DNA from: Bradyrhizobium erythrophlei
GTDB lineage: Bacteria > Pseudomonadota > Alphaproteobacteria > Rhizobiales > Xanthobacteraceae
Assembly (NCBI RefSeq): GCF_900142985.1
Contig: NZ_LT670849.1
Coordinates: forward strand, 2,914,001 to 2,978,000
Direction of reading: 5' to 3'
DNA: 64,000 nt
Below the pieces are notes generated by a model, which was not told where the DNA came from, made no database searches, and saw only the letters and a list, made by a program, of their open reading frames with translations. The position numbers were made by a program, and so were the translations under genes. This document shows positions 9,609-20,989 of this stretch, piece by piece. The stretch's first letter is position 1. Each line of letters starts with the position of its first letter.

Positions 9609-10490
9609 TTAATTCTTGGAACTCAGCCTTCTCACGACTTCGTCGAGCTGATCGAGGTCACGGTAGCGGATGTGAACGACGCCGCCGGGATCGCCGTGAT
9701 CGATACTGACCGATAGCCCAAGTGCATCGCTGACGGTCTTCTCCAGCGACACGGTGTTGGGATCCTTGACCTTGCCGCCGCCCCTCGCCTTTTGCGGCTT
9801 GCGCTCCGGCACGCCCTCCTCATGGGCCAGGGCTTCGGTCTGACGCACATTGAGGCCTTCCTCGACGATGCGCTTGGCGGCGGCGACGGGATCGGGAACG
9901 CCGATCAACGCCCGGGCGTGGCCGGCCGACAACTGGCCGAGTGCGATGTAGCTTTGAACCTCGGCCGGCAGTTTCGTCAGCCGCATCATGTTGGCGACGT
10001 GGCTGCGGCTCTTGCCGACGATTCGCGCGATGTCTTCCTGGCTGCGTTTGAACTCGTTGGCGAGGGCGTGATAACCCTGCGCCTCTTCCATCGGATTGAG
10101 ATCCTCGCGTTGCACGTTTTCGACGATCGCGATCTCGAGCGCATCGGAATCGCTGACGTCGACCGGCACGATCGGCACTTCATGCAGGCCCGCGGCCTGC
10201 GACGCCCGCCACCGGCGCTCGCCGGCGATGATCTCGAAGCGATCTTGGGCGCCCTTCACCGGCCGCACCACGATCGGCTGGATCACGCCGTGCTGACGAA
10301 TCGAATCCGCAAGCTCCTTCAGCTCGGCATCGGCAAACTCGCGGCGTGGGTTGCGCGGGTTGGGCTTGAGAAACTCGATCGGCACCTTGCGCTGCGCGCG
10401 CGGCCGCTCGACGTGAGCGGCCTCGCCGCCGACATCACCGATCAGACTTGCAAGGCCGCGCCCCAGTCGCGAACGCGCTTCGTCCGCCAT
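9609..10490 (-). CDS. parB: Chromosome partitioning protein ParB
   Basis: About 293 residues. The N-terminus RLGRGLASLIGD is the ParA-interacting stretch, followed by the CTPase/clamp domain with GERRWRASQAAGL and NVQREDLNPMEEAQGY. A central helix-turn-helix (SQEDIARIVGKSRSHVANMM) reads parS, and the C-terminus dimerises. An in-frame ATG at 10511 is possible, but MADEARSRLGRG at 10490 is the typical start. It loads at parS and spreads as a CTP-dependent clamp. Three parS sites lie at 12.0, 12.1 and 14.2 kb. It is the last gene of the leftward mnmG-rsmG-parA-parB run. Confidence 0.97.
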   Translation of the reverse strand: MADEARSRLGRGLASLIGDVGGEAAHVERPRAQRKVPIEFLKPNPRNPRREFADAELKELADSIRQHGVIQPIVVRPVKGAQDRFEIIAGERRWRASQAAGLHEVPIVPVDVSDSDALEIAIVENVQREDLNPMEEAQGYHALANEFKRSQEDIARIVGKSRSHVANMMRLTKLPAEVQSYIALGQLSAGHARALIGVPDPVAAAKRIVEEGLNVRQTEALAHEEGVPERKPQKARGGGKVKDPNTVSLEKTVSDALGLSVSIDHGDPGGVVHIRYRDLDQLDEVVRRLSSKN

Positions 10491-10554
10491 CGCCAGCTCC
10501 CTTGGATTCAACGCAACTACTCCCGCTTCGTAATCAACCCAAACAATGCCCTGC

Positions 10555-11402
<848 letters not shown>

Positions 11403-11406
<4 letters not shown>

Positions 11407-12122
11407 AGCGGGCTGCCATCGTGGCCTGTGGAGGGGTTGCGATGTTTGATTTCGTCGATTTCGACGATCCAGCCCTGTCCCCCGGTCCGGCTGGAATGCA
11501 AACGAGGCTCAATTTTCCAGTATTTAGTGGCTTCGGTCAATTCTACTTCTACATCTTGTCCTTTGAGAAATAGCGCCTTTGCCCCCCTTTTGACCAAGGG
11601 CACCGCATAACCGATGAGTTGATGTAGCGGAGCCACTGCTCGCGCGGTGACGCAATCGATCGGGCCTGCGACCCTATCCACAGTATCCTCAATGTTAGCC
11701 AGATGGACAGTCCCCGGCGCTCCGGTCACGCGCAATGCCTCACGCAGAAAGCCGGCCTTCTTGCCGTTGCGCTCGACCAGATGGACCATCGCGCCAGGCG
11801 TCTCAGTGAGGGCGCACGCCAGAACCATTCCCGGAAAGCCGCCGCCACTTCCCAGATCCATCCAGACTTTGGCGGACGGGGCGAGATTCAAAAGCTGGAG
11901 CGAATCGGAGACGTGCCGGCTCCAGAGTTTCGGCAACGTCGCCGGCGAGACCAGATTGGTCTTCGCCTGCCAGGTCCAGAGGAGCTCGACAAAGCGATCG
12001 AGCCTTGCCTCTGTTTCACGTGAAACAGGCGTCAGCGCCAGCGCGGCGGCGCGGTCGGCGGCAAGCGCCTCGCGCGACGGGATTGCTTCGCTGGGTGCTG
12101 GGCGCGGCGGCGCGGTGTTCAT
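11403..12122 (-). CDS. rsmG: 16S rRNA (guanine527-N7)-methyltransferase RsmG
   Basis: 239 residues. The SAM-binding motif WMDLGSGGGFPGMVLACAL and MVHLVERNGKKAGFLREALR are standard for RsmG/GidB, which methylates G527 of 16S rRNA. The N-terminal VSRETEARLDRFV is encoded across a perfect parS palindrome at 12012-12027, so this part of the gene is also a ParB site. A second parS lies just upstream of its start codon. The start at 12122 leaves 98 bp to the mnmG stop. Confidence 0.95.
12012..12027. promoter_or_regulatory. parS site 1 (inside rsmG)
   Basis: TGTTTCACGTGAAACA, a perfect 16-bp palindrome identical to the bacterial parS consensus. It lies within the rsmG coding sequence and encodes part of VSRET. 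It is about 1.5 kb from parB and 5.7 kb from the proposed origin. Confidence 0.95.
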
Positions 12123-12133
12123 GGCGAATCGCT

Positions 12134-12149
12134 TGTTTCACGTGAAACA
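12134..12149. promoter_or_regulatory. parS site 2 (upstream of rsmG)
   Basis: A second perfect TGTTTCACGTGAAACA, in the gap between mnmG and rsmG, 11 bp upstream of the rsmG start codon. ParB bound here could affect access to the rsmG-parA-parB ribosome site or promoter. Confidence 0.95.
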
Positions 12150-12220
12150 GGGTTAGCGTTTTCTAGCGAAGTAGATACCGGTTCGCGCGACGAAAACGCG
12201 TCAACGAAATCCAGAAGCTT

Positions 12221-14116
12221 TTATCCCGACGTGGCCGAGGCGCTTGCTGGCGTTTTCCGTCGGGCCTCCCGCCTCAGATGGGCGGCCAGAATGCCAAGCG
12301 CGGCCGGCGTCACACCATCAAGCCGGCCGGCCTGACCCACGGTGCGCGGCTGCGCCGCCTTGAGTTTGACGCGGGCTTCGTTGGAAAGGCCGGACACGGT
12401 ATCGAAATCGATGCCGGTGAGAACCAGGCCTTCGTCGCGCCGGAAGGCTTCGACGTCGGCGATCTGACGCTTTAGATAGACGTCGTATTTAGCATCGATC
12501 TCCAGATGGACCGCGATCGCTGGGTCAACGGCCGAGAGCTCAGGCCAAATGGCGCGGACCTGGTCCCAGCCGACTTCCGGATATGCCAGCAGCTCAAACG
12601 CCGACCGCCGCTGGCCATCCCGGTTGAGTGAGAGACCGTATTGGGCGGCTTCATTCGGAGTCAGGGTTAGTGCCTGTGCCCTCGCCTTTGCCTCGGCCAA
12701 AGCCGCCATCTTTGTCCGGTGCCGCATCGACCTCGCAGCCCCAACGCATCCAAGGGCAATCCCCTTGTCGGTTAGACGCTGATCGGCGTTGTCGGCGCGC
12801 AAGGTCAGGCGATATTCGGCGCGCGAAGTGAACATCCGGTAGGGCTCGGTAATCCCGCGCGTCACCAGATCGTCGATCATGACGCCGAGATAGCCCTCGG
12901 CACGGTCAAATATGATGGGCTGAGATCCGCTGGCGGAAAGCGCCGCGTTCAGACCGGCGACCAGCCCTTGGGCGGCGGCCTCTTCATATCCGGTGGTCCC
13001 GTTGATTTGTCCGGCCAGGAAGAGCCCGGGAAGCCGCTTGGCCCGAAGGGTCGGCTCGAGTTCGCGGGGATCGACATGATCGTATTCGATCGCATAGCCC
13101 GGGCGGACCATCCGCACCCGTTCGAGCCCCGGGATCGAGGCAAGAATGCCGAGCTGGACTTCCTCCGGAAGCGAGGTCGAGATGCCGTTGGGATAAACCG
13201 TGGTGTCGTCGAGACCCTCCGGCTCCAGGAAGATCTGGTGCCCATCGCGATCGCCGAAGCGAACGATCTTGTCCTCGATCGAGGGGCAGTAGCGCGGTCC
13301 GGAGCTTTTGATCTGGCCCGAATACATCGGCGAGCGATGCACGTTGGCCCGGATCACCTCGTGAGTGGCCGCCGTCGTTCGCGTGATGCCGCACTGGATC
13401 TGAGGCGTCGTGATCCGATCAGTCATGACCGAAAACGGCTCCGCCGGATCGTCCCCCGGCTGCATCTCGACCGCCGCCCAATCGATCGTGGTGCCGTCGA
13501 GGCGGGGCGGCGTGCCGGTCTTCAATCGGCCCACGGTAAGGCCGATCCGTTCAAACGAGGATGAGAGGCCAAGCGCCGGCGCTTCACCGACGCGGCCCGC
13601 GGGCCAGTTCTTCTCGCCGAGATGGATCAGGCCGCGGAGGAACGTGCCGGTCGTCACCACGACCGCGCCGGCAGATAGCTCGCGACCATCGGCGAGCTTG
13701 ATCCCGCGCAGCCGGCCGTCAGCGGTTAGAAGTTCATCGGCCTCGCCCTCGACCACGATCAGGTTCGCAGTCTCTCGGATCGCGGCCTGCATCGCCGCTG
13801 CATAGAGCTTGCGGTCGGCCTGGGCGCGGGGGCCACGGACCGCCGGACCCTTGCGGCGGTTGAGCACGCGAAACTGAATGCCGCCTGCGTCAGCAACTCG
13901 GCCCATCAGTCCATCAAACGCATCGACCTCCCGAACGAGGTGACCCTTGCCCAGACCACCGATCGCTGGGTTGCAGGACATCGCGCCGATGGTCGAAAAG
14001 CGATGGGTCAGCAGCGCCGTTTTCGCGCCCATCCGCGCCGCGGCGCTGGCGGCCTCACAGCCGGCGTGGCCGCCGCCGATGACGATGACGTCAAATGAGT
14101 CGGTGTGGGAGGTCAT
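12221..14116 (-). CDS. mnmG: tRNA uridine-5-carboxymethylaminomethyl modification enzyme MnmG (GidA)
   Basis: 631 residues. FAD-binding [19 protein letters not shown] at the N-terminus, [20 protein letters not shown], and the C-terminal part with [19 protein letters not shown] are hallmarks of GidA. With MnmE it installs cmnm5 (or nm5) on U34 of certain tRNAs, using FAD and methylene-THF. mnmE lies just upstream on the same strand, the usual pairing. The gap between them holds parS site 3. Confidence 0.97.
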   Translation of the reverse strand: MTSHTDSFDVIVIGGGHAGCEAASAAARMGAKTALLTHRFSTIGAMSCNPAIGGLGKGHLVREVDAFDGLMGRVADAGGIQFRVLNRRKGPAVRGPRAQADRKLYAAAMQAAIRETANLIVVEGEADELLTADGRLRGIKLADGRELSAGAVVVTTGTFLRGLIHLGEKNWPAGRVGEAPALGLSSSFERIGLTVGRLKTGTPPRLDGTTIDWAAVEMQPGDDPAEPFSVMTDRITTPQIQCGITRTTAATHEVIRANVHRSPMYSGQIKSSGPRYCPSIEDKIVRFGDRDGHQIFLEPEGLDDTTVYPNGISTSLPEEVQLGILASIPGLERVRMVRPGYAIEYDHVDPRELEPTLRAKRLPGLFLAGQINGTTGYEEAAAQGLVAGLNAALSASGSQPIIFDRAEGYLGVMIDDLVTRGITEPYRMFTSRAEYRLTLRADNADQRLTDKGIALGCVGAARSMRHRTKMAALAEAKARAQALTLTPNEAAQYGLSLNRDGQRRSAFELLAYPEVGWDQVRAIWPELSAVDPAIAVHLEIDAKYDVYLKRQIADVEAFRRDEGLVLTGIDFDTVSGLSNEARVKLKAAQPRTVGQAGRLDGVTPAALGILAAHLRREARRKTPASASATSG

Positions 14117-14169
14117 GCGGCATCTTCTATACCGCAGCCGTCAAACCCGGAAGTGACAAAGGCAAGACA

Positions 14170-14185
14170 CGTTTCACGTGAAACA
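14170..14185. promoter_or_regulatory. parS site 3 (between mnmG and mnmE)
   Basis: CGTTTCACGTGAAACA matches the parS consensus at 15 of 16 positions; only the first base differs. It lies in the 106-bp gap between mnmE and mnmG, the closest of the three sites to the proposed origin. Confidence 0.88.
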
Positions 14186-14222
14186 GTTCGCTTACCGTGA
14201 TATAGAAGTGAATTATAATTCA

Positions 14223-15584
14223 CTACTTACCGATGCAGAACTCCCGGAAGATCTTGTCGAGAATATCCTCGACATCGACGCGCCCCAGCAAACGGCCAAC
14301 TGCCTGCGACGCCGCGCGCAGCTCTTCGGCCACCAGCTCATCGCCCTGCCCAGCGATCGCCAGACCGCGGCGTAAGGCGTCCGCAGTTTCGCGTAGCAAT
14401 CGCCGCTGTCGCTCGCGGCCGATCAGACTGTCCTCGCCCGATCCAAAATACTCCTGCGCAAAAGCAGCCAGCGCGCCGACCAGTTCCGAAACGCCGTCGC
14501 CCTGGCGCGCGGAGATACGGAAGATTTTTTCGGTCCCCTGCCCCGGCTGATTTTCTTCTTCAGTTCCCGCTCGGCCGTTGGCCGACTCGATATCGATCTT
14601 GTTGCGAATGATCCATCGCGCAGCGCCCGCGGTCTCGACCTCACCTCCGCCCTGTCCGTGCCCGGCGTCACGCACCCACAGCACCAGGTCGGCTTCTGCC
14701 GCGCGCAATCGGGCACGCCGGACGCCCTCCTGCTCGACCGGATCTTCGGTGTCGCGAATCCCCGCGGTGTCGATCAGCGTCACCGGATAGCCGTCGAGAT
14801 CGAGCTGAACCTCGATGACGTCGCGCGTGGTGCCGGCATGGGGCGAGACGATCGCAACCTCGCGCCGCGCCAGAAGATTGATCAGCGTCGACTTGCCGAC
14901 GTTGGGCGGACCCGCAATCGCAACGGTCAGGCCGTCGCGCAAACGTTCGCTTCGCCCCTGCCCGGCCAGCGTTTCCTCGACTTCGGCCAAAAGCGATTTC
15001 ACCCGGTCCAGCGCCGGCGCGATCAGTTCCGCGGGCACGTCGCCCTCGTCGGAGAAATCGATGCCGGCCTCGATCAAGGCCGCGGCCTCGATGATGCGCA
15101 CCCGCCAGTCCCGCGCTCTGTCCCCGAGCAGTCCCTTGAGCTGACGCAAGGCATGGCGACGCTGCCGATCGGTGTCGGCGTGAATCAGATCGTCGAGCGC
15201 TTCCGCTTCGGTGAGATCGAGTTTGCCGTTTTCAAAGGCGCGGCGGGTGAACTCACCGGGCTCGGCGGCGCGAACATTTTCAAGTTGGGCAAGCGCTGCA
15301 AACAACGCCGCCTGCACCGCACGTCCGCCGTGAATGTGGAACTCGGCAACATCTTCACCGGTCGCACTCGCCGGTCCCGGAAACCAGAGTACGACGCAAT
15401 CGTCGATTCCCCGCCCCTCGCCGTCTCGCAGCAGGACGCGCGTTGCTACCCGAGGGTCAGGCACCCTGCCCGCCAGTTTCGCGACCGCAGCGCGGGCTTG
15501 CGGTCCGGACACCCGCACGATGGCGATCGCGCTCGGCGGCCGGCCTGTCGACAACGCAAAAATGGTCTGATCGCGTGGGTACAT
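14223..15584 (-). CDS. mnmE: tRNA modification GTPase MnmE (TrmE)
   Basis: 453 residues. The N-terminal folate-binding domain begins with [20 protein letters not shown]. The inserted GTPase domain has the P-loop [14 protein letters not shown], the G2 region TTRDVIEV and G3 [14 protein letters not shown] supplies G4. The C-terminal CIGK is the C-loop Cys motif required for modification activity. It works with MnmG on wobble uridines. First gene of the leftward mnmE-mnmG-rsmG-parA-parB series, about 200 bp from the end of rho, with a strong terminator in between. Confidence 0.97.
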   Translation of the reverse strand: MYPRDQTIFALSTGRPPSAIAIVRVSGPQARAAVAKLAGRVPDPRVATRVLLRDGEGRGIDDCVVLWFPGPASATGEDVAEFHIHGGRAVQAALFAALAQLENVRAAEPGEFTRRAFENGKLDLTEAEALDDLIHADTDRQRRHALRQLKGLLGDRARDWRVRIIEAAALIEAGIDFSDEGDVPAELIAPALDRVKSLLAEVEETLAGQGRSERLRDGLTVAIAGPPNVGKSTLINLLARREVAIVSPHAGTTRDVIEVQLDLDGYPVTLIDTAGIRDTEDPVEQEGVRRARLRAAEADLVLWVRDAGHGQGGGEVETAGAARWIIRNKIDIESANGRAGTEEENQPGQGTEKIFRISARQGDGVSELVGALAAFAQEYFGSGEDSLIGRERQRRLLRETADALRRGLAIAGQGDELVAEELRAASQAVGRLLGRVDVEDILDKIFREFCIGK

Positions 15585-15674
15585 GCCCTATTAGGTCGCG
15601 GGCCGCAGAAGATGCAATGAAATTGGAGTTATGCGGCTTTGACTCCGGACCCGTGGCCCCAAAAATGCTGCGGC

Positions 15675-15702
15675 TTTTGCTGCAACCATCTTTGCAGCAA
15701 AA
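15675..15702. repeat. Perfect 11-bp hairpin in the rho-mnmE gap
   Basis: Arms TTTTGCTGCAA (15675-15685) and TTGCAGCAAAA (15692-15702) around a 6-base loop. It sits downstream of the rho terminator on the leftward strand and upstream of mnmE. It could be a second terminator or a leader structure for mnmE; the sequence does not decide. Confidence 0.5.
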
Positions 15703-15727
15703 TCATCCGAGCGCGCCGGCCTGGCTC

Positions 15728-15762
15728 AAAGAAAAAGGCGCCCCCGCTCGCGCAGAGACGCC
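15728..15762 (-). terminator. Intrinsic terminator of rho
   Basis: On the minus strand an 11-bp stem (including three G-U pairs) closes a GCGA tetraloop; the stem covers 15737-15762 and is followed by TTTTTCTTT. It begins 24 bp past the rho stop, separating rho from mnmE transcription. Confidence 0.85.
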
Positions 15763-15785
15763 CACTCGGCCAATGGCCCAGTTCT

Positions 15786-17051
15786 TTACGTGTTCATCGA
15801 TTCGAAGAATTCCGCGTTGTTCTTGGTGTTGCGGAGCTTGTCGAGCAGGAAGTCGATCGCATCCATCGTGCCCATCGGGTTCAGGATTCGCCGCAGCACG
15901 TACATCTTCTTCAGGACCTGCGGATCGGTGATCAACTCTTCCTTGCGGGTGCCGGAGCGCGAAATGTCGATCGCCGGGAAGGTCCGCTTGTCGGAGACCT
16001 TGCGGTCGAGAATCAGTTCGGAGTTGCCGGTGCCTTTGAACTCTTCGAAGATCACTTCGTCCATACGGCTGCCGGTATCGACCAGCGCGGTCGCGATGAT
16101 CGTCAGCGAGCCGCCCTCCTCGATGTTGCGCGCGGCGCCGAAGAATCGCTTCGGCCGCTGTAACGCGTTGGCGTCGACACCGCCGGTCAGCACCTTGCCG
16201 GATGACGGCACCACCGTGTTGTAGGCGCGCCCGAGCCGCGTGATCGAATCGAGCAGGATCACAACGTCACGGCCGTGCTCGACCAGGCGCTTGGCTTTCT
16301 CGATCACCATCTCGGCAACCTGAACGTGACGCACGGCCGGCTCGTCGAAGGTCGACGATACGACTTCGCCCTTCACCGAGCGCTGCATGTCGGTGACTTC
16401 TTCAGGCCGCTCGTCGATCAGAAGAACGATCAGATAGCATTCGGGATGATTGGCGGTGATCGAATGCGCGATGTTCTGCATCAGCACGGTCTTACCCGTG
16501 CGCGGCGGCGCCACGATCAAGGCGCGCTGGCCTTTGCCGATCGGCGCGACAATGTCGATGACGCGGGCCGACAGGTCTTTTCTGGTGGGGTCTTCCAGTT
16601 CGAGGCGGAAGCGTTCGTCCGGAAACAGCGGCGTCAGGTTGTCGAAGTTGACCTTGTGCTTGGATTTTTCGGGGTCTTCGAAATTCAGCGTGTTGACCTT
16701 CAGCAGCGCGAAATAGCGTTCGCCTTCCTTCGGGCTGCGAATATGGCCTTCAATGGTATCGCCGGTGCGAAGTCCGAAGCGGCGGATCTGCGACGGCGAA
16801 ACGTAGATATCGTCGGGGCCGGGCAGGTAGTTGGCGTCCGGTGAACGCAGAAACCCGAAGCCGTCGGAGAGAACCTCGACGACGCCTTCGCCGATAATGT
16901 CGATTTCCTGGATCGCGAGTTGCTTGAGAATGGCAAACATCAGCTCCTGCTTGCGCATCGTGCTGGCGTTTTCGACCCCTTTCTCTTCGGCGAATGCAAC
17001 GAGTTCCGCCGGCGTCTGAGCTTTGAGGTCTTGGAGTTTGATTTCCCGCAT
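15786..17051 (-). CDS. rho: Transcription termination factor Rho
   Basis: 421 residues. The N-terminal RNA-binding part has [35 protein letters not shown]. The RecA-like ATPase follows, with P-loop [15 protein letters not shown] and Walker [16 protein letters not shown], then GGVDANAL and GTRKEELI. It acts as a hexamer that terminates untranslated transcripts. It lies 258 bp downstream of hemJ on the same strand, in the conserved alphaproteobacterial order near the origin. Confidence 0.98.
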   Translation of the reverse strand: MREIKLQDLKAQTPAELVAFAEEKGVENASTMRKQELMFAILKQLAIQEIDIIGEGVVEVLSDGFGFLRSPDANYLPGPDDIYVSPSQIRRFGLRTGDTIEGHIRSPKEGERYFALLKVNTLNFEDPEKSKHKVNFDNLTPLFPDERFRLELEDPTRKDLSARVIDIVAPIGKGQRALIVAPPRTGKTVLMQNIAHSITANHPECYLIVLLIDERPEEVTDMQRSVKGEVVSSTFDEPAVRHVQVAEMVIEKAKRLVEHGRDVVILLDSITRLGRAYNTVVPSSGKVLTGGVDANALQRPKRFFGAARNIEEGGSLTIIATALVDTGSRMDEVIFEEFKGTGNSELILDRKVSDKRTFPAIDISRSGTRKEELITDPQVLKKMYVLRRILNPMGTMDAIDFLLDKLRNTKNNAEFFESMNT

Positions 17052-17309
17052 TGGGGTGGTCCTGTGGGGTACTTACGAGAGGGGGGGGTGCAAGGAGGCT
17101 TTTCGGAAATGCGAACCGAAGTCAGAAGGTCCGCAGGTCTAAGCAAGGAAAGCGCCGAGGAGGCTTCAAACCTGATGCGGCGGCCGGTCCAACAAGGAAA
17201 CCGGGACGCGTCCACATCCGCCTGCGTAGGGTGGGAATAAACCCAATATAGAAAACTGACGAAGTTTCCGCAAGATGGCGTCATGGCGCGCGAGCGTCGC
17301 CGAGAGCGG

Positions 17310-17732
17310 CTAAAACGGCTTTACCACTACCAGGATGACGATCCCGATCATCAGCAGGGTCGGTACCTCGTTGATTATGCGATAAAATTTCTGTGACCTC
17401 TGATTCCGATCCGCCGCGAAATCCTTCACGCAACGGGCAAAAAAGCCGTGGATGCCGGACAGCACCAGCACAAGTAGCAATTTTCCGTGCAACCAGCCCG
17501 CCGAAAACCAATGACCGCTCCAGGCGAGATAAAGCCCGGCGAGCCAGGTCACGATCATCGCCGGATTGATGATCGCTCCCAGCAGCCGTCGCTCCATCAC
17601 CTTGAACGTCTCGGACTGCTTCGAACCGGTCTCAGCTTCGCAATGGTAGACGAACAGCCGCGGCAGATAGAGCATGCCGGCCATCCAGGAGATGACCACA
17701 ATGATGTGCAGCGCCTTGATCCATTCGTACAC
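17310..17732 (-). CDS. hemJ: Protoporphyrinogen IX oxidase HemJ
   Basis: 140 residues, four predicted membrane segments. WIKALHIIVVISWMAGMLYLPRLFVYH has the conserved His and the motif of the HemJ/UPF0093 family; the later RIINEVPTLLMIGIVILVVVKPF is also typical. It oxidises protoporphyrinogen IX in heme synthesis at the inner membrane. The start is a GTG at 17732 with AAGGAA upstream. In relatives hemE lies next to it; here the adjacent sequence is the gene-free proposed origin instead. Confidence 0.9.
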   Translation of the reverse strand: MYEWIKALHIIVVISWMAGMLYLPRLFVYHCEAETGSKQSETFKVMERRLLGAIINPAMIVTWLAGLYLAWSGHWFSAGWLHGKLLLVLVLSGIHGFFARCVKDFAADRNQRSQKFYRIINEVPTLLMIGIVILVVVKPF

Positions 17733-18200
17733 CGGAACTCATTCCTTCAAGAACACACGAAGCACGACGAGTGCCACCGCGACAAGCCAATCATCTTGCC
17801 GCGAACGACATTGTCTGAGAGGCAGATGAGAGATATCCGCAAGCGGCACTTATCTAAACTAATAATTTTAGAATCTTAAGGTTTGAGTCTAAGTGACCGT
17901 GGATTGGACTCACACAAAAACGTCCGATCGTTTTTCAAAGCTTGCGCACAGCCGTCGACAATTCCACCGCGTTTCCGACGAACTGCCGTAACGACAGGTG
18001 TTTCAATTGCTTGGCCGCCGGTCCGGGCAGGTTATAAAGAGACAAATCCACAAAACCCCACTAACGTCGGTCAGGACGAACGGACTTATCCTCGTTGGGA
18101 GCATTGTGAAGAAAAAAGCCTGCTATCCCCGATCGAATAAAATGCCCGCCGATCTCTCGAATAAGCTCCACAAGGATTCACAGACTACACAGGGTTTTAC
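17733..18200. other. Candidate chromosomal replication origin (oriC)
   Basis: 468 bp without a convincing gene, noticeably richer in A and T than its surroundings (for example 17850-17882). Transcription diverges here: hemJ-rho-mnmE-mnmG-par leftward, PPDK regulator-maf-coaE-dnaQ rightward. Four GANTC sites (CcrM methylation sequence) lie at 17871, 17885, 17907 and 18175. Imperfect DnaA-box-like words occur at 17850 (TTATCTAAA), 18044 (AAATCCACA), 18086 (TTATCCTCG) and 18174 (GGATTCACA), none matching the E. coli consensus exactly. In Caulobacter and rhizobia the origin lies in this hemE-flanking neighbourhood, and parS is 3.5-6 kb away here. The boundaries are only the flanking genes. Confidence 0.6.
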
Positions 18201-19037
18201 GTGTCCCCGACCAGCAACTATTTCCACCTGCATCTGGTTTCCGATTCGACCGGCGAGACGCTGATCACCGTGGCGCGCGCGGTCGCCGCGCAATACGCCA
18301 ACGTTACGCCGGTGGAGCATGTCTATCCGCTGGTCCGCAGCCAGAAGCAGCTCGATCGGGTGCTGAGCGAAATCGAGGAAGCCCCGGGCATCGTGTTGTT
18401 CACGCTGCTGGAGAAGGATCTCGTCTCAAAACTTCAGTCGAAGTGTCAGGAAATCAACATTCCGAGCCTGTCGATCATTGGTCCGGTGATGCAATTGTTC
18501 CAGGCCTATCTCGGCGCGCCGACCTCGGGACGGGTGGGGGCCCAGCACGTCCTGAATGCCGAATATTTCAAGCGCATCGATGCCCTGAATTACACCATGA
18601 TGCATGACGACGGTCAGCACGTCGAAGGTCTCGAGGAGGCCGACGTGATTCTGGTCGGCGTGTCCCGCACCTCAAAGACGCCGACTTCGATCTACCTGGC
18701 CAACCGTGGCATCCGCACGGCCAACGTGCCACTGGTGCCAGGCATTCCGATTCCGCATCAACTGGAAACGCTGACCAAGCCGCTGGTCGTGAGTTTGCAC
18801 GCGACGCCGGAGCGGCTGATTCAGGTCCGGCAGAACCGGCTGCTCAGCATGGGCGACCGCGACAACGATACTTATATCGATCGCCAATCGGTCGCCGACG
18901 AAGTTGCCTATGCACGGCGGCTGAGCGCCAAGTTCAATTGGGCGCAGCTTGACGTTACCCGCCGCTCGATCGAGGAAACCGCCGCGGCGGTCCTGAAACT
19001 CTTTGCCGACAGGCAACGGCACCGGTTGTCCGAATGA
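18201..19037 (+). CDS. Pyruvate, phosphate dikinase / PEP synthase regulatory protein (DUF299)
   Basis: 278 residues from a GTG. The DUF299 bifunctional kinase/pyrophosphorylase fold is shown by [13 protein letters not shown] at the start, the P-loop-like [18 protein letters not shown] near residue 153, and the C-terminal [16 protein letters not shown]. Members switch PEP synthase or PPDK off by ADP-dependent Thr phosphorylation and on by Pi-dependent dephosphorylation. The ribosome site is weak (CAGGG). It shares an ATGA overlap with maf and is the first rightward gene after the proposed origin. Confidence 0.92.
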   Translation: MSPTSNYFHLHLVSDSTGETLITVARAVAAQYANVTPVEHVYPLVRSQKQLDRVLSEIEEAPGIVLFTLLEKDLVSKLQSKCQEINIPSLSIIGPVMQLFQAYLGAPTSGRVGAQHVLNAEYFKRIDALNYTMMHDDGQHVEGLEEADVILVGVSRTSKTPTSIYLANRGIRTANVPLVPGIPIPHQLETLTKPLVVSLHATPERLIQVRQNRLLSMGDRDNDTYIDRQSVADEVAYARRLSAKFNWAQLDVTRRSIEETAAAVLKLFADRQRHRLSE

Positions 19038-19642
19038 GCCTGTGGTTAGGAAAAGAGCCGCTGGTGCTGGCCTCGCAGAGCAAGGCGCGGCAGATGCTGC
19101 TTGCCAAGGCCGGCATCGCCTTCGAGAGCGATCCGGCCGACATCGACGAGCGCGCGATCCAGGCTTCCTCCGGCCGGTCGGCGCCGGGCGAGATCGCAGG
19201 CCTGCTGGCGCGCGAAAAGGCCTTTTCCATCTCGAACCGACGGCCGACGCGTTATGTTATCGGGGCCGATCAAACGCTCGCGTTGGGATCGCACATCTTG
19301 AATAAACCCGAGGGCAGGGCGCAGGCCGCCGACCAGTTGCGCGCCCTTGCAGGCCATCGCCACGAACTTCATGCGGCGATCGCGGTGGCGCGCGATGGAA
19401 AAGTGCTGTTCGAGCATGTGTCGATTGCCCGCATGACCATGCGGCCGCTCCGCGACGCCGAAATCGAGAACTATCTCAATGAAGCCGGGGACGCGGTTAC
19501 CTCAAGTGTCGGCGCGTATCAGCTCGAAGGGCTTGGCGTTCATTTGTTCGAGCGTATCGAGGGCGATCACTTCACAATCCTGGGCCTTCCATTGCTGCCG
19601 CTGTTTGCATTTCTGCGCAGCGAGCACTTGCTGGGTATTTAA
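19034..19642 (+). CDS. maf: Maf family nucleotide pyrophosphatase
   Basis: 202 residues. The N-terminal [17 protein letters not shown] is the Maf phosphate-binding motif; IDERAIQA follows, and GADQTLAL supplies the catalytic Asp. [14 protein letters not shown] sequence is present as [12 protein letters not shown]. The family hydrolyses dTTP, UTP or modified nucleotides to limit misincorporation. It overlaps the preceding gene by 4 bp and ends 1 bp before coaE, a tightly packed operon. Subgroup (YhdE or YceF type) not decided. Confidence 0.93.
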   Translation: MSLWLGKEPLVLASQSKARQMLLAKAGIAFESDPADIDERAIQASSGRSAPGEIAGLLAREKAFSISNRRPTRYVIGADQTLALGSHILNKPEGRAQAADQLRALAGHRHELHAAIAVARDGKVLFEHVSIARMTMRPLRDAEIENYLNEAGDAVTSSVGAYQLEGLGVHLFERIEGDHFTILGLPLLPLFAFLRSEHLLGI

Positions 19643-19643
19643 G

Positions 19644-20243
19644 ATGATTGTTCTCGGACTGACCGGCTCGATCGGAATGGGAAAGTCGACGACCGCGGCA
19701 TTGTTCGCGGAAGCCGGTGTGCCTGTGTATGACGCCGACGCTGCCGTGCACCGGCTTTATGAAGGCGAGGCGGTTGATGCGATCGAGGCGGCGTTTCCCG
19801 GTACGACCGATCATGGCAAGGTCGATCGCACCAGGCTCTCGGCCCACGTGGTGCATGATCCCGCCGCCATGAAGAAGCTGGAGGAAATCGTACACCCCAT
19901 GCTCGGGGCCTCGCGCCAGAAGTTTCTTCAGGACGCCGAACAGTCCGGTGCTCCCGTGGCGGTCGTCGACGTGCCGCTGCTGTTCGAAACTGGGGGTGAG
20001 AAGCGCGTCGATGCGGTGGTCGTGGTCACGACCAGTCCGGAAATCCAGCGGATGCGGATTCTGGCGCGGCCCAATATGAGCGCGGAAAAACTCGCCGCCA
20101 TTCTGGCGCGGCAAATGCCCGATACTGAAAAAAGGCAGCGCGCGCATTTCGTCGTGGATACCTCGCACGGTCTCGACCCCGTGCGAGCGCGAATCCGGGA
20201 CATTCTGACCGAGGCTGCTAAAATGACGCCGCGACGAACCTGA
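19644..20243 (+). CDS. coaE: Dephospho-CoA kinase
   Basis: 199 residues starting [20 protein letters not shown], with the P-loop GSIGMGKST. The motifs [12 protein letters not shown] and [13 protein letters not shown] (CoA-site and lid) are standard. It phosphorylates dephospho-CoA in the last step of CoA synthesis. The reading frame is open well upstream, but the ATG at 19644, 1 bp after the maf stop, is the only start matching the family. In several rhizobia aroE lies between maf and coaE; it is absent here. Confidence 0.95.
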   Translation: MIVLGLTGSIGMGKSTTAALFAEAGVPVYDADAAVHRLYEGEAVDAIEAAFPGTTDHGKVDRTRLSAHVVHDPAAMKKLEEIVHPMLGASRQKFLQDAEQSGAPVAVVDVPLLFETGGEKRVDAVVVVTTSPEIQRMRILARPNMSAEKLAAILARQMPDTEKRQRAHFVVDTSHGLDPVRARIRDILTEAAKMTPRRT

Positions 20244-20287
20244 TTCGTCCGTTCTCGTTTGTCTGTTCTCGGCGGTTCTTTCATTCC

Positions 20288-20989
20288 ATGCGCGAAATCG
20301 TTCTCGATACCGAAACCACCGGCCTTGATCCCTTGCGCGGCGATCGGCTGGTCGAAGTCGGCTGCGTCGAGATCTACAACCGCATGCCGACCGGGCAGAC
20401 CTTCCATCGTTATTTCAATCCGCAACGGGACATGCCGGCGGAGGCCTTTGCCGTGCACGGGCTCTCGAGCGAGTTTCTTTCGAACAAGCCGCTGTTCGAG
20501 GAAGAGGTCGATGACTTCCTGGCGTTCATCGCCGATGCGCCGCTGGTGATCCACAACGCCTCGTTCGATATCAGCTTCATCAACGCCGAGCTCGACCGGA
20601 TCAAGCGGCCTCCGATCTTGCGGGATCGGTTGGTCGATACCTTGCTGCTCGCGCGGCGCAAGCATCCCGGTGTGTCCAATCGCCTTGACGATCTCTGCTC
20701 GCGCTATTCGATCGACAATTCAAGGCGCACCAAGCACGGCGCATTGCTTGACGCCGAGCTTCTCGCGGAAGTTTATATCGATCTGATCGGGGCGCGGCAG
20801 TCGCAGCTGATCCTGGCGTCCGAATCCCGCGAAATCCGGGTCGCAGGCGTCGGCGAGATGCCGCGGCGGCAGCGCGAAACACCGCTTGCACCGCGCATCA
20901 CCGAGGCCGACCGCGCGGCGCATCGCGAGTTTGTGCTGACGCTCGGCGACAAGCCGATCTGGAACGAATTTCTGCCCGCGGCTTCTTAG
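20288..20989 (+). CDS. dnaQ: DNA polymerase III subunit epsilon
   Basis: 233 residues. Exonuclease motif I is [11 protein letters not shown], motif [15 protein letters not shown], and the motif III region [19 protein letters not shown]; together they supply the DEDDh residues for 3'-5' proofreading. It binds the alpha subunit in the Pol III core. The last bases overlap the stop of convergent secB by 4 bp. Confidence 0.95.
   Translation: MREIVLDTETTGLDPLRGDRLVEVGCVEIYNRMPTGQTFHRYFNPQRDMPAEAFAVHGLSSEFLSNKPLFEEEVDDFLAFIADAPLVIHNASFDISFINAELDRIKRPPILRDRLVDTLLLARRKHPGVSNRLDDLCSRYSIDNSRRTKHGALLDAELLAEVYIDLIGARQSQLILASESREIRVAGVGEMPRRQRETPLAPRITEADRAAHREFVLTLGDKPIWNEFLPAAS

Noticed and set aside
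17883..18140. 85-codon frame in the proposed origin region
   Set aside because: No ribosome site, no recognisable domain, and base composition unlike the coding neighbours.
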